Assembly: GCA_945862495.1 (NCBI GenBank)
Contig: CAMAYM010000040.1
Span: 1 to 21,725, forward strand
Source of the DNA: Bordetella parapertussis
GTDB taxonomy: Bacteria; Pseudomonadota; Gammaproteobacteria; Burkholderiales; Burkholderiaceae_B
Reading direction: 5' to 3'
Length of the DNA stretch: 21,725 nt
Positions within the stretch are counted from its first letter, which is position 1. Each line of letters begins with the position of its first letter. Shown piece by piece: positions 1 to 7,123 of this stretch. Both the position numbers and the translations under genes were made by a program. The notes under the pieces are model-generated. The model was not told the origin of the DNA and did not search any database. It saw only the letters and a program-made list of their open reading frames with translations.

Positions 1-249
1 TTCACGTACCCGCAAAATCAAATTGTTTCTCCGAAAATCTTGCCCTGGCGTGTCGTAAAAATACACGCTACGCAGACCAGTGTTTGCGTTGTCAAGATGG
101 AAAAAATCAACGCCTTCTTTCTGACAAAAAGAGACGACCAGATGACTCAACTGTGTAATCCGACTATAGCGATCAAGCCCCTCGGGTTTGAGCAGGAGTT
201 TGAACTCGCGGTTCGTGATTTTCTTGTCGAGCGGAACAATAGGGTTCAT
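1..249 (-). CDS. CYTH-like domain protein, N-terminal 83 residues (cut by left window edge)
   Basis: The minus strand is open from an ATG at 249 to position 1, giving 83 residues with no stop, so the gene continues to the left of the window. Residues 12-19 (TNREFKLL) and the stretch YFYDTPGQDFRRNNLILRVR at 63-82 match the usual CYTH/triphosphate-tunnel pattern: an early E-x-K motif, then a D-T-P strand followed by R-R and L-R-x-R. Family members hydrolyse triphosphates such as inorganic triphosphate or thiamine triphosphate, or are adenylate cyclases. The catalytic acidic residues further on lie outside the window, so activity cannot be judged. No clear Shine-Dalgarno precedes the ATG. A perfect minus-strand TATAAT lies about 40 bases upstream. 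The family call is moderately sure and the substrate is unknown. Confidence 0.6.
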   Translation of the reverse strand, partial: MNPIVPLDKKITNREFKLLLKPEGLDRYSRITQLSHLVVSFCQKEGVDFFHLDNANTGLRSVYFYDTPGQDFRRNNLILRVRE

Positions 250-290
250 GAGGTGACTTTTTTTAAAATGGCGACTTTAAATGCTAAGAG

Positions 291-296
291 ATTATA
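291..296 (-). promoter_or_regulatory. Candidate -10 box for the CYTH-like gene
   Basis: The minus strand reads TATAAT here, about 42 bases upstream of the ATG at 249. I see no good -35 hexamer at 16-18 bases, so this is only a candidate. The rest of 250-457, between the two divergent starts, holds no gene I can support. A plus-strand TATACT at 367-372 could similarly serve the amidase. Confidence 0.3.
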
Positions 297-457
297 GGGG
301 TATGAGTCTGACTCTTGTGCCCTCGACAGCTAAGTGAACCACAATAGCGGAAAAATCATCTAGGACTATACTTATTAGGTCATCAACGCATTGCAAAAGT
401 CGCTGATGCCTATCCAATCTCTGCCCATTCAGCCCACGCTATAGGATCGCAGTCACC

Positions 458-1972
458 ATGAATCTTCCTGAACTTTCTGCCCTTGAATTACGCCGTTTAA
501 TCGGTACCAGACAGATTTCACCGGTTGAGTTGATGGAGGCCTGTATCGCCCGGATCGAGCAATTCAATCCTGCTATCAATGCAGTGACTGCGACGGATTT
601 CGACCGTGCCCGTACGACCGCCAAGCAGGCGGAGAGTGCGGTGATGCGCGGCGAGCCCCTTGGTCTGTTGCATGGTTTACCGCTCGGCGTCAAAGATCTT
701 CAGGATACGGCGGGTTTATTGACCACATACGGTAACGTTGGATTGCGTGGAAATATTCCCTCGCGCGACAACAGTCTCGTTGCACGACTTCGCCAAGCAG
801 GTGCGATCGTGACCGCAAAAACTAACACGCCGGATATGGGTGCGGGTGCCAATACGCGTAATGCAGTGTGGGGCGCCACAGGCAACCCTTTTAATCCAAC
901 CCTGAATGCAGGCGGATCTTCCGGCGGCTCTGCCGCTGCACTGGCGACGGATATGTTTCCGATTTGTACAGGCTCGGATACGGGTGGTTCCTTGCGTATT
1001 CCAGCTGCCTTGTGTGGCGTTGTGGGTATGCGTCCCTCACCTGGCACCGTCGGCAACGATACCCGTGCCTTGGGTTGGTCTGTGATCTCGGTGTTAGGCC
1101 CCATGGGTCGAACCGTGGCCGACACGGCCTTTATGATGGCCGGCTGCATTGGGCGAGATCCAATGGATCCACTCGCTTACCCCGTTGATCCCACCTCCAT
1201 CTGGCCGATGCGACACATTGATCTGTCAACCTTGCGCATCGGCTACACCGAAGACTTCGGCGTGTGTATTGTCGACCAAGACACACGCGCGCTCTTTCGT
1301 AAACGACTGGCCGCCATCGCACCGCTTGTGCAGGTGTGCGAACCCGTTGATCTGCGCTGCACGGAGGCGGATCGCGCCTTTGATGTGTTGCGGGCTGAAA
1401 ACTTCGTCGCAGGCTTTGCGGACATATGGCGCAGCAAGCCAGAAAATCTCGGACCAAATATTTGTGCCAACATGGAAATGGCTGCGGCCATTACGCTGGA
1501 GGATCGCGCCCGCGCGCACCTCGCACAAACACGCATCGCGCGTCAATTTGCCGCAGCAACAGAACAATACGATTTGATTCTGTCACCTGTCGTGCCTGTT
1601 ACAGCCTTCCCTTGGACGCAGCTATATGCGGCCGAGGTGGATGGGCAAAAGATGAGAAATTATTACCACTGGCTCGCGCTGACTTATGTCGTGACCTTGG
1701 CAACCAATCCAACGATCGCGCTGCCCTGTGGTCGTGACGCGCACGGCATGCCTTTTGGTTTGCAAGTCACCGGCAAGCTTTTTGAAGATGGCCGACTCAT
1801 GGCTGCGGCACACGCACTCGAGCAAGCGTTTAGCTTTGACTCAGAACTGAAACGCCCCAAGCCTGATATGAATCAGCTGCTTGCGGCGCGTCCTGAACTG
1901 AAATCAATCGTCACGCATCCGCCTGTGTATGAGGGCTTGGTGACGGATCACCCGACCTCACCAGCGGTATAA
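458..1972 (+). CDS. Amidase-signature family hydrolase
   Basis: A 504-residue enzyme of the amidase-signature family, which hydrolyses C-N amide bonds. The Ser-cisSer-Lys triad is complete by alignment to family members: Lys79 in GLPLGVKD, Ser154 in GGSSGGSAAAL and nucleophile Ser178 in GSDTGGSLR. The 24-residue gap between the two serines is the one seen in fatty-acid amide hydrolase. No signal peptide is visible, so the enzyme is probably cytoplasmic. The length fits a stand-alone amidase. It resembles GatA, but no gatB or gatC lies nearby, so a role in tRNA-Gln amidation is unlikely. The ATG at 458 has AGGA at 443-446. The 3' end overlaps the convergent lipoprotein gene by 15 bp. The natural substrate is unknown. 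Confidence 0.88.
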   Translation: MNLPELSALELRRLIGTRQISPVELMEACIARIEQFNPAINAVTATDFDRARTTAKQAESAVMRGEPLGLLHGLPLGVKDLQDTAGLLTTYGNVGLRGNIPSRDNSLVARLRQAGAIVTAKTNTPDMGAGANTRNAVWGATGNPFNPTLNAGGSSGGSAAALATDMFPICTGSDTGGSLRIPAALCGVVGMRPSPGTVGNDTRALGWSVISVLGPMGRTVADTAFMMAGCIGRDPMDPLAYPVDPTSIWPMRHIDLSTLRIGYTEDFGVCIVDQDTRALFRKRLAAIAPLVQVCEPVDLRCTEADRAFDVLRAENFVAGFADIWRSKPENLGPNICANMEMAAAITLEDRARAHLAQTRIARQFAAATEQYDLILSPVVPVTAFPWTQLYAAEVDGQKMRNYYHWLALTYVVTLATNPTIALPCGRDAHGMPFGLQVTGKLFEDGRLMAAAHALEQAFSFDSELKRPKPDMNQLLAARPELKSIVTHPPVYEGLVTDHPTSPAV

Positions 1973-2500
1973 AACGATACCGCCGCCAATATCTGGGTTG
2001 TTGACTTCGTCCGGCAATGAACGGTACTTGGTGACCTGCGCACCGTCATTGCCGAGATACACATACATAATTTCAGCATCGCCGCCATCTAGCATGTAGC
2101 GGTAACCCCAGATCCACTGGTGGTCATCCCCCCAATTGTCACGGGTGATATTGGCGGGTGGTCCAAACTCACAATGTACACGTTCGCGCGTCCAGACCTC
2201 GCCATTACTCAAGATGCTAAAGCTCTTTGCGGTGAGTACTTGTTGGGATCCATCCACCAAACCTTGCTTGGAGACATGCAGAGCATAGGCGGTTTCACCC
2301 GCGGGTTGCTGCGTCCAAATCATGCGCTTACCGCCATCTCTAGAGGGGCAATTGATATCAGGGTTACCAAATTGTTTGATGACTTGGGTAATCGGTGTAC
2401 CAGGTTGAACGCTGGAAACGTTGGCACAACCCGCGAGTAACAAGGCGGCAAGACCGGCTGACATTCCAGCAAGTGCTTTCAGTGTTTCTTTTGTGATCAC
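1958..2500 (-). CDS. Small lipoprotein with SmpA/BamE-like repeats
   Basis: A 180-residue protein with a lipoprotein signal: basic N-terminus, hydrophobic stretch and lipobox LLAGC with the lipidated Cys at residue 25. The mature part contains TPITQVIKQFGNP, a pattern common in the SmpA/OmlA (BamE-like) fold, and a related CEFGPP segment near residue 110. These could be two copies of the motif. It is probably anchored to the outer membrane facing the periplasm. The start is GTG at 2500, preceded by AAGG about 9 bases upstream. It lies 23 bp after the ribA-like gene on the same strand and may be co-transcribed with it. It is too divergent to be called BamE itself, and its function is unknown. 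Confidence 0.75.
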   Translation of the reverse strand: MITKETLKALAGMSAGLAALLLAGCANVSSVQPGTPITQVIKQFGNPDINCPSRDGGKRMIWTQQPAGETAYALHVSKQGLVDGSQQVLTAKSFSILSNGEVWTRERVHCEFGPPANITRDNWGDDHQWIWGYRYMLDGGDAEIMYVYLGNDGAQVTKYRSLPDEVNNPDIGGGIVLYRW

Positions 2501-2523
2501 GACAAATACCCTTAAAAAACAAA

Positions 2524-3603
2524 TTAAAACTCGAACATATGACCGCTCTTGGCGGCTTTGGTACGCAGGTATCCATCATTGTGTTGATTAGAGGGGTAAA
2601 TATGCGCAACCCGCTCAACGACCTCAATGTCATGTTGGGCAAGCGCTGCGACCTTGATCGGATTATTGGTCATCAGCTTGACGCGACTCACCCCAAGCAG
2701 ACGGAGCATTTGCGCTGCAGGTAAGTAGTTACGCTCATCCGAATCAAAACCGAGATGCAAGTTGGCATCGACCGTGTCGAAGCCTTTGTCTTGTAATTGA
2801 TACGCACGCAATTTGTTGACCAGTCCAATGCTGCGGCCTTCTTGAGCGAGGTACAGCAAGATACCGCTGCCCGCCTTAGACATTTCGGCAATGGCGCCGC
2901 GCAGCTGGTTACCGCAATCACAACGCAGTGAGCCGATCAGATCGCCGGTAAAACATTCAGAGTGCAAGCGCACCAATACTGGCGCTGTGGGATCGACGTC
3001 TCCGACCATGACGGCGAGATGCTCAATGCCACCATCACGCGGACGAAACGCCACCACGCGCGCGTTCTCGGCATTTTCCAACGGCACGCGCGCCTGGCTG
3101 ACCAAGGTCAGCGCCTTGGCCGCGTTTTGAATGTAGTGCTGAATATGTGTGGCTTCAACCGCAGAGATATCCTCCGAGCCAATCCCTTCAACAATCAATG
3201 CTGCAGGCAATAGACGCGACAACTTAGAAAGTGTCACACACGCGTGCGAAATCTCATCTGCATCGTTGATTACCAGTCCGGTCAATGGCGGACGATGCAT
3301 AAGGGCTGCGAGTGGGTTGGCCAAAAATTCAATCGTTGCCAAATCTAGACCTTGTGGATGTGTCACCACACAGGCCGCACGATCTGTCTTGTCGATACCG
3401 AGCACATTGGCACGGGTACCTGTCATCACGAGCCTTGGTGCGCTAGTGCCTGTGCGGATGAGCAAACCAAGGTGCTCAGGGGTCAGTGCCTCGGCCGCCA
3501 GTATTAACAAGCTGGTGTTGCCGTCATACACACGAACGAGTGCTCCGCGGCGCAATTCGGAAATGGCACGGTCTACTGCAATGAGGGGATCTGGAGTGAA
3601 CAA
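2524..3603 (-). CDS. ribA: GTP cyclohydrolase II with degenerate RibB-like N-terminal domain
   Basis: A 359-residue two-part protein. Residues 185-359 are a complete GTP cyclohydrolase II. They include zinc cysteines Cys217, Cys228 and Cys230 (SLRCDCGNQL), the loop LAQEGRSIGL at 252-261, Tyr268 (equivalent to E. coli Tyr105), Arg291 in DSDERN (E. coli Arg128) and MTNNP at 311-315. The expected reaction is GTP to 2,5-diamino-6-ribosylamino-4(3H)-pyrimidinone 5'-phosphate, formate and pyrophosphate. Residues 1-180 align loosely with the DHBP-synthase (RibB) half of RibBA, but the acidic DDxxRENEGD active-site stretch is replaced by VYDGNTSLLIL, so RibB activity is probably lost. The start is TTG at 3603 with no obvious Shine-Dalgarno. 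An in-frame stop lies shortly upstream. The gene is divergent from a RibD-like reductase, which suggests a joint pathway. It could be a paralogue of a housekeeping ribA elsewhere. Confidence 0.88.
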   Translation of the reverse strand: MFTPDPLIAVDRAISELRRGALVRVYDGNTSLLILAAEALTPEHLGLLIRTGTSAPRLVMTGTRANVLGIDKTDRAACVVTHPQGLDLATIEFLANPLAALMHRPPLTGLVINDADEISHACVTLSKLSRLLPAALIVEGIGSEDISAVEATHIQHYIQNAAKALTLVSQARVPLENAENARVVAFRPRDGGIEHLAVMVGDVDPTAPVLVRLHSECFTGDLIGSLRCDCGNQLRGAIAEMSKAGSGILLYLAQEGRSIGLVNKLRAYQLQDKGFDTVDANLHLGFDSDERNYLPAAQMLRLLGVSRVKLMTNNPIKVAALAQHDIEVVERVAHIYPSNQHNDGYLRTKAAKSGHMFEF

Positions 3604-3700
3604 GATGAGAGGTTCAAAAGGGTGAATGGGGCTTTAAAGATAAAAGCTTTCGCAAAAAATGACACAAGCGAATATTATGACAACTTAAGGTAAATCCCTA
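3604..3700. promoter_or_regulatory. Divergent ribA-like / ribD-like promoter region
   Basis: The 97 bp between two divergent starts must carry both promoters. On the plus strand, TTCGCA (3649-3654), an 18-base spacer and TATTAT (3673-3678) form a passable sigma70 match, followed by AAGG at 3687-3690 ten bases before the GTG at 3701. No convincing minus-strand promoter was found. I do not see an FMN riboswitch, and the space is short for one plus two promoters. Confidence 0.35.
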
Positions 3701-4555
3701 GTGGAATACACCTACACCACAACTTGTTTTGAGGCAGGTCAAACTTTGGTTTCTTCTAAACAACATCCAGCCTCCTCAGAAAACCTTGCTTCAACTGAAG
3801 CCCAGACAAGCTGGGATGTGTTTTTGACAGCTTTTTTTGCGGATGGTTCATTGCCTGCGTCTGCGCTTCAAGCGATCTTTGAACCGATGCGAACTGCGAC
3901 CGTGGACAGCATGATGGTGGTCGGACAGCTTGGACAGACCTTGGATGGACGCATTGCAACGGTAACCGGCCAGTCAAAGTACATCAACGGTCAGCCCGGG
4001 CTCACGCATTTACACCAAATGCGTGCACTTTTGGATACGGTCGTCGTCGGCGTCGGGACTGCGCTTGCGGATGATCCGCTTCTCAACGTGCGGCTGGTCA
4101 GTGGCAACCATCCTGCGCGCGTCGTGATTGACCCCAAGGGTAAGCTCAGTCCAACCGCGCGCGTCTGGACGGCAGATGGTGCACGGCGCTTATGGATCGT
4201 GATGGAGGGGGTCGAGGTTTCAGCGCCTGAGGGGGTTGAGGTGCTTGCGTTGCCGGCTCTTGAAGGACGTATTGAACCTAAGGATATTTTATCCGTCCTG
4301 GCGGACAAGGGACTCAAGCGTATTTTGCTCGAAGGCGGTGCGGAAACAGTGTCACGCTTTCTTCAGGCAGGCTGTCTGGATCGACTGCATTTGATTGTCG
4401 CCCCGATTTTGATGGGCTCGGGTCGTGCCAGCCTTAACCTGCCTGCAATCGAGCATATGGATCAGGCCTTGCGTTTACAGGTCCAAACCCACCAACTTGG
4501 CAATGAAGTGTTATTTGATTGCGACCTCACCCCTCAACGGGTCAAGATTGCGTGA
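3701..4555 (+). CDS. RibD C-terminal-type reductase (no deaminase domain)
   Basis: A 284-residue protein whose residues 70-280 form a RibD-C/dihydrofolate-reductase-like domain. Diagnostic stretches are GQLGQTLDGRIAT (75-87), VVGVGTALADDPLLNVR (115-131) and the glycine-rich ILLEGGAET (208-216), which binds NADPH in the family. RibD-C reduces the ribosyl group of the pyrimidine made by RibA after deamination. The N-terminal zinc cytidine-deaminase domain of bifunctional RibD is absent. About 65 residues of unrelated sequence take its place (WDVFLTAFFADGS and neighbours). The start is GTG at 3701, with AAGG 10 bases upstream. The gene is divergent from the RibA-like gene and overlaps the convergent glycosyltransferase by 22 bp. 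I infer that it acts on the RibA product or a derivative. Confidence 0.85.
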   Translation: MEYTYTTTCFEAGQTLVSSKQHPASSENLASTEAQTSWDVFLTAFFADGSLPASALQAIFEPMRTATVDSMMVVGQLGQTLDGRIATVTGQSKYINGQPGLTHLHQMRALLDTVVVGVGTALADDPLLNVRLVSGNHPARVVIDPKGKLSPTARVWTADGARRLWIVMEGVEVSAPEGVEVLALPALEGRIEPKDILSVLADKGLKRILLEGGAETVSRFLQAGCLDRLHLIVAPILMGSGRASLNLPAIEHMDQALRLQVQTHQLGNEVLFDCDLTPQRVKIA

Positions 4556-5598
4556 CGAGACAAAATCTCCCCAAACCGCGCAGCAGATTCTTCCCAGGTT
4601 GGTTGTAGAGCAGCTGCCTTTCTAGCGCCCTGTGACAGCTGTGCACGTAAAGCGGGGTCCTCGATGAGACTGCGCAGCGCCTGCGTCAAGCGCTGCACGT
4701 CCCCGGGAGGGACCAATAGCCCCGCGCCCGAGGGCACGGTATCCGGAATCGCACCACCTGTCGTCCCGATCACGGGCAGTCCACGCGCCAGGGCTTCAGC
4801 ATAGGCCATGCCATAACCCTCAAACAACGAAGCCAGTACAAACACATCGGCACCCCGATAAAGGGCTTCTAGCTGAGTGTCGTCTACGACACCCAAAAGA
4901 TGTACACGATTCTCAAAACCAAAACGGTCGATATCGTGTTTGAGCTGAACAGGTGCCCGGTCATCGCGCGACAGATCCCCCGCAATCGACAAGGTCCATG
5001 GGAGCTCTGCCAAGGGTGCTAAGGCCGCAAGGAGGACGTCAAAACCCTTGCGCGGAATCACAGACCCCACCGATAGCAAATGCAAGATTTCTGAGCCGCT
5101 GCCATGGGCCTGTGGTGCGCGGGCGGTGCCGGGACAGACCACCTCAACGGAAGCAGGATCCACACCAAAGCTTTGCACAAGATCGCGCGCGGTGGCAGGT
5201 CCCGTGACAATGACGTGCTTGACATGACGCAGCGCTTGGGTCTCAGTTTTTAGAAAAATCTGAGCCTGCTCCTGGCTTAAACCCGCCTCATACGCTAAGG
5301 GATGGTGCACCAAGGCAATCACAGGATGCGTTTGAGCGCAGGCCGCCATTGCTTCTGGCAATACCCCCGACGCCAAACCATCAATCACAATCAAGGTGCC
5401 AGGGGCAACCGCCTGCAAACGCTTAGCCGCCTCGTCGCGAGTGTGCTGAGAAGGATAGGGAAACCCAGCCCCCAGACTGAGTAGCTCGACCTGCCAGCCG
5501 ATCTTTTGCAAGCCATCAATGATGCGGCGATCGTAGATATAGCCTCCGGTGGGCGTATCGAGCTCACCGGGAAAGGCAAATATCACGCGTTTCATCAT
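4534..5598 (-). CDS. GT4-family glycosyltransferase
   Basis: A GT-B fold retaining glycosyltransferase of about 354 residues. The N-terminus MMKRVIFAFPGELDTPTGG carries the glycine-rich acceptor loop. The C-terminal half has SVGSVIPRKGFDVLL, typical of the donor site, and the E-x7-E motif in FEGYGMAYAEAL. No membrane segment is seen, so it is probably cytoplasmic. I chose the tandem ATG at 5598/5595, which lies 20 bp after the stop of the pteridine-synthase-like gene. The frame stays open to a GTG at 5643, but the extra 15 residues do not look like the family and would overlap the upstream gene. No strong Shine-Dalgarno is visible, so translational coupling is possible. It is the last gene of a three-gene minus-strand operon. 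Neither donor nor acceptor can be read. A pterin- or lumazine-like acceptor is inferred from its neighbours. Confidence 0.85.
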   Translation of the reverse strand: MMKRVIFAFPGELDTPTGGYIYDRRIIDGLQKIGWQVELLSLGAGFPYPSQHTRDEAAKRLQAVAPGTLIVIDGLASGVLPEAMAACAQTHPVIALVHHPLAYEAGLSQEQAQIFLKTETQALRHVKHVIVTGPATARDLVQSFGVDPASVEVVCPGTARAPQAHGSGSEILHLLSVGSVIPRKGFDVLLAALAPLAELPWTLSIAGDLSRDDRAPVQLKHDIDRFGFENRVHLLGVVDDTQLEALYRGADVFVLASLFEGYGMAYAEALARGLPVIGTTGGAIPDTVPSGAGLLVPPGDVQRLTQALRSLIEDPALRAQLSQGARKAAALQPTWEESAARFGEILSRHAILTR

Positions 5599-5618
5599 CG
5601 TGGTAGCTGAGTGGTGAC

Positions 5619-6020
5619 TTAGTGAATAGCGGCTTCGTACCACGCGCGCGCAACATGGGACTCAGAAATCGTCACACGGATGGCATGCAACTGCTTGCCG
5701 TCACGGCCTAGACCACCGCTTCGTGCAGCAATCGCGAGCTGATCAAAAATGTACTTGGTCAAAAACTCAGTGGTCGTATTGAAGCCTTTAAACTCTGGGC
5801 GGTCGTCCAAGTTGGTGTAATTCAAAGGCTTGAGCGTGGCTTTGAGTACATCAAGTGCACAGCCAATGTCGACCACGATTCCGTTTTCATCTAGTTCTTT
5901 TGAAATGAACGCTGCGTCTACGACGAACGTCGCACCATGCAAGGCTTGAGCAGGTCCAAAGACAGCGCCACGAAAAGAATGGGCAATCATAATGTGGTCA
6001 CGCACTTCAACTGTAAACAT
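5619..6020 (-). CDS. PTPS/QueD-like pteridine synthase-fold protein, canonical catalytic residues missing
   Basis: A 133-residue protein of the 6-pyruvoyl-tetrahydropterin synthase / 6-carboxytetrahydropterin synthase (QueD) fold, of normal length. Conserved pieces are AHSFRG with His14, ALHGATF with His28, LDDRPEFKGFNTTTEFL (71-87) and the C-terminal ISESHVARAWYEA with Glu120, matching the pterin-anchoring Glu of the family. Compared with E. coli QueD, the third zinc His of HGH is Ala30, the catalytic Cys27 is Ala24, and the Asp-His pair is Asn67-Tyr68. It is therefore unlikely to run standard PTPS or QueD chemistry, although the NTTTEF segment and the Glu suggest that it still binds a pterin-like ligand. 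A strong Shine-Dalgarno, fused to the stop of the upstream dehydrogenase, couples the two genes. Confidence 0.85.
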   Translation of the reverse strand: MFTVEVRDHIMIAHSFRGAVFGPAQALHGATFVVDAAFISKELDENGIVVDIGCALDVLKATLKPLNYTNLDDRPEFKGFNTTTEFLTKYIFDQLAIAARSGGLGRDGKQLHAIRVTISESHVARAWYEAAIH

Positions 6021-6025
6021 GAAAA

Positions 6026-6032
6026 CTCCTTA
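6026..6032 (-). promoter_or_regulatory. Stop/Shine-Dalgarno fusion TAAGGAG
   Basis: On the minus strand the dehydrogenase stop TAA runs directly into GGAG, which lies five bases before the ATG of the PTPS-like gene at 6020. This is the strongest ribosome binding site in the region. It implies translational coupling of the two genes and fixes the start of the second. Confidence 0.75.
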
Positions 6033-7031
6033 AGGGTAACGAATCAGCTGGCAAAGCACAGTGCTTTGACGGCCTAAAATTTCTGGCAAACGGGCGGGCA
6101 AACTTGCAAAATCAACAGCAGGGGCTAACAGCACGTCTAGGCGTGCGTCTGTCAGCATAGCAAGCGCGGCACTCAGGCGACGGCGATAGGTCCAGCGCGG
6201 CCGGCGAGACGCTGAAATATGACCGACCTGGCTAGATTGCAATCTGATCTGGCGGCTATGAAAGGCACCACCAAGGGGGGCTGCGACCATGCCTGATCCA
6301 TACCAGCTGAGCTCCAACACAGTCGCCTCTTCTCCCGCACAGCCCAACGCTGTGGTCAGTCCAGCGGCATTGGCGCTGCAATGAATCACCACATCGCACT
6401 CCTGCGGCGCAGCTTGGGGTAAGGCAAATTGCACACCGAGAGCCTGCGCAATGGCGGCACGCTCAGGATTGACATCTACCAAGGTGACCTCTGCGCCAGG
6501 CAGGTGTCCGCACAGGTAAGCGACGAGGCATCCCACCACCCCACCGCCAATCACCGCAATGCGGTCACCGGGTCCGGGCGCGGCATCCCACACGGCATTG
6601 AGCGCAGTTTCCATATTGGCGCCCAGCACCGCGCGTGCAGCCTCAACGCCCCTGGGAACGACAATCACGGCGTCTGATGCAGCCTGAAAAGCGGTCTGGT
6701 GAGGCATCAGACTAAAGACTAACTTTCCGATAAGCGACTCCGGCCCTTGCTCAACGCGTCCAACATTGGAATAACCATACTTCACGGGAAACGGAAAGGC
6801 ACCGCCCATAAAGGGTGCCCGCATGCGGGTGTATTCCGCCTCTGGCACCTGTCCCCGATAGACCAAGGACTCGGTACCGCGACTCAAGGCACCAAAAATC
6901 GAACGCACTTGGACTGCGCCCTCTGCCAAACTGGGGAGGATCTCAGTGCGACATTCGGCTTGCTCAGGAGCGACATACCAAAGCGCCTGCGCAGACTGCG
7001 CACTTAAAGATGGAGGCTGGTCTTTCAACAC
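6030..7031 (-). CDS. MDR-family (zinc-type alcohol dehydrogenase-like) oxidoreductase lacking zinc cysteines
   Basis: A 333-residue medium-chain dehydrogenase/reductase. The nucleotide-binding Rossmann motif is AVIGGGVVGCLVAYL (159-173), followed by the second-strand acid in VTLVDVNPERA (182-192). The N-terminal catalytic half has GALSRGTESLVYRGQVP and FPVKYGYSNVGRVEQG. Where zinc alcohol dehydrogenases have the catalytic Cys (GxCGTD-like), this protein has Ser50-Arg-Gly-Thr, and no four-Cys structural zinc loop is present. It is thus probably a zinc-independent NAD(P)-linked reductase. The SRGTE pattern resembles that of the bacteriochlorophyllide dehydrogenase (BchC) branch. The start is GTG at 7031 with AGGA seven bases upstream. 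It is the first gene of the operon with the PTPS-like protein and GT4. The substrate is unknown; by context it acts on a pteridine side chain or a sugar. Confidence 0.82.
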   Translation of the reverse strand: MLKDQPPSLSAQSAQALWYVAPEQAECRTEILPSLAEGAVQVRSIFGALSRGTESLVYRGQVPEAEYTRMRAPFMGGAFPFPVKYGYSNVGRVEQGPESLIGKLVFSLMPHQTAFQAASDAVIVVPRGVEAARAVLGANMETALNAVWDAAPGPGDRIAVIGGGVVGCLVAYLCGHLPGAEVTLVDVNPERAAIAQALGVQFALPQAAPQECDVVIHCSANAAGLTTALGCAGEEATVLELSWYGSGMVAAPLGGAFHSRQIRLQSSQVGHISASRRPRWTYRRRLSAALAMLTDARLDVLLAPAVDFASLPARLPEILGRQSTVLCQLIRYP

Positions 7032-7123
7032 GACTGAATCCTAGGTTTTTAAAAGTAATCGAACCGCTCTGCCCTATACTGATAGTGCATGTTGCAGAGT
7101 ATAAGTGAGTCAGAGGCCATCCC
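7032..7123. promoter_or_regulatory. Divergent promoter region between dehydrogenase and GT2 genes
   Basis: These 92 bp separate divergent starts. A TATACT lies on the plus strand at 7075-7080 and another on the minus strand at 7103-7098. Neither has a clear -35 hexamer at 16-18 bases. AGAGG at 7112-7116 lies seven bases before the TTG at 7124 and supports that start over the ATG at 7136, which would be 19 bases away. Shared control of the two arms is likely but not shown. Confidence 0.35.

Noticed and set aside
40..297. Plus-strand open frame of 85 codons at the left edge
   Set aside because: It has no recognisable family or Shine-Dalgarno and lies opposite the minus-strand frame that shows CYTH-like motifs over the same bases.
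1149..1577. Second plus-strand frame inside the amidase gene
   Set aside because: It is an out-of-frame shadow within a continuous amidase that keeps all catalytic residues. It shows no independent start signal or motif.
3604..3700. FMN riboswitch ahead of the riboflavin-like genes
   Set aside because: The gap is only 97 bp between divergent starts, and I see none of the conserved multi-helix RFN sequence blocks.
5599..5643. Longer N-terminus for the GT4 gene from a GTG at 5643
   Set aside because: The 15 extra residues are unlike the family and overlap the PTPS-like gene. The tandem ATG at 5598 begins exactly at the usual first beta strand.
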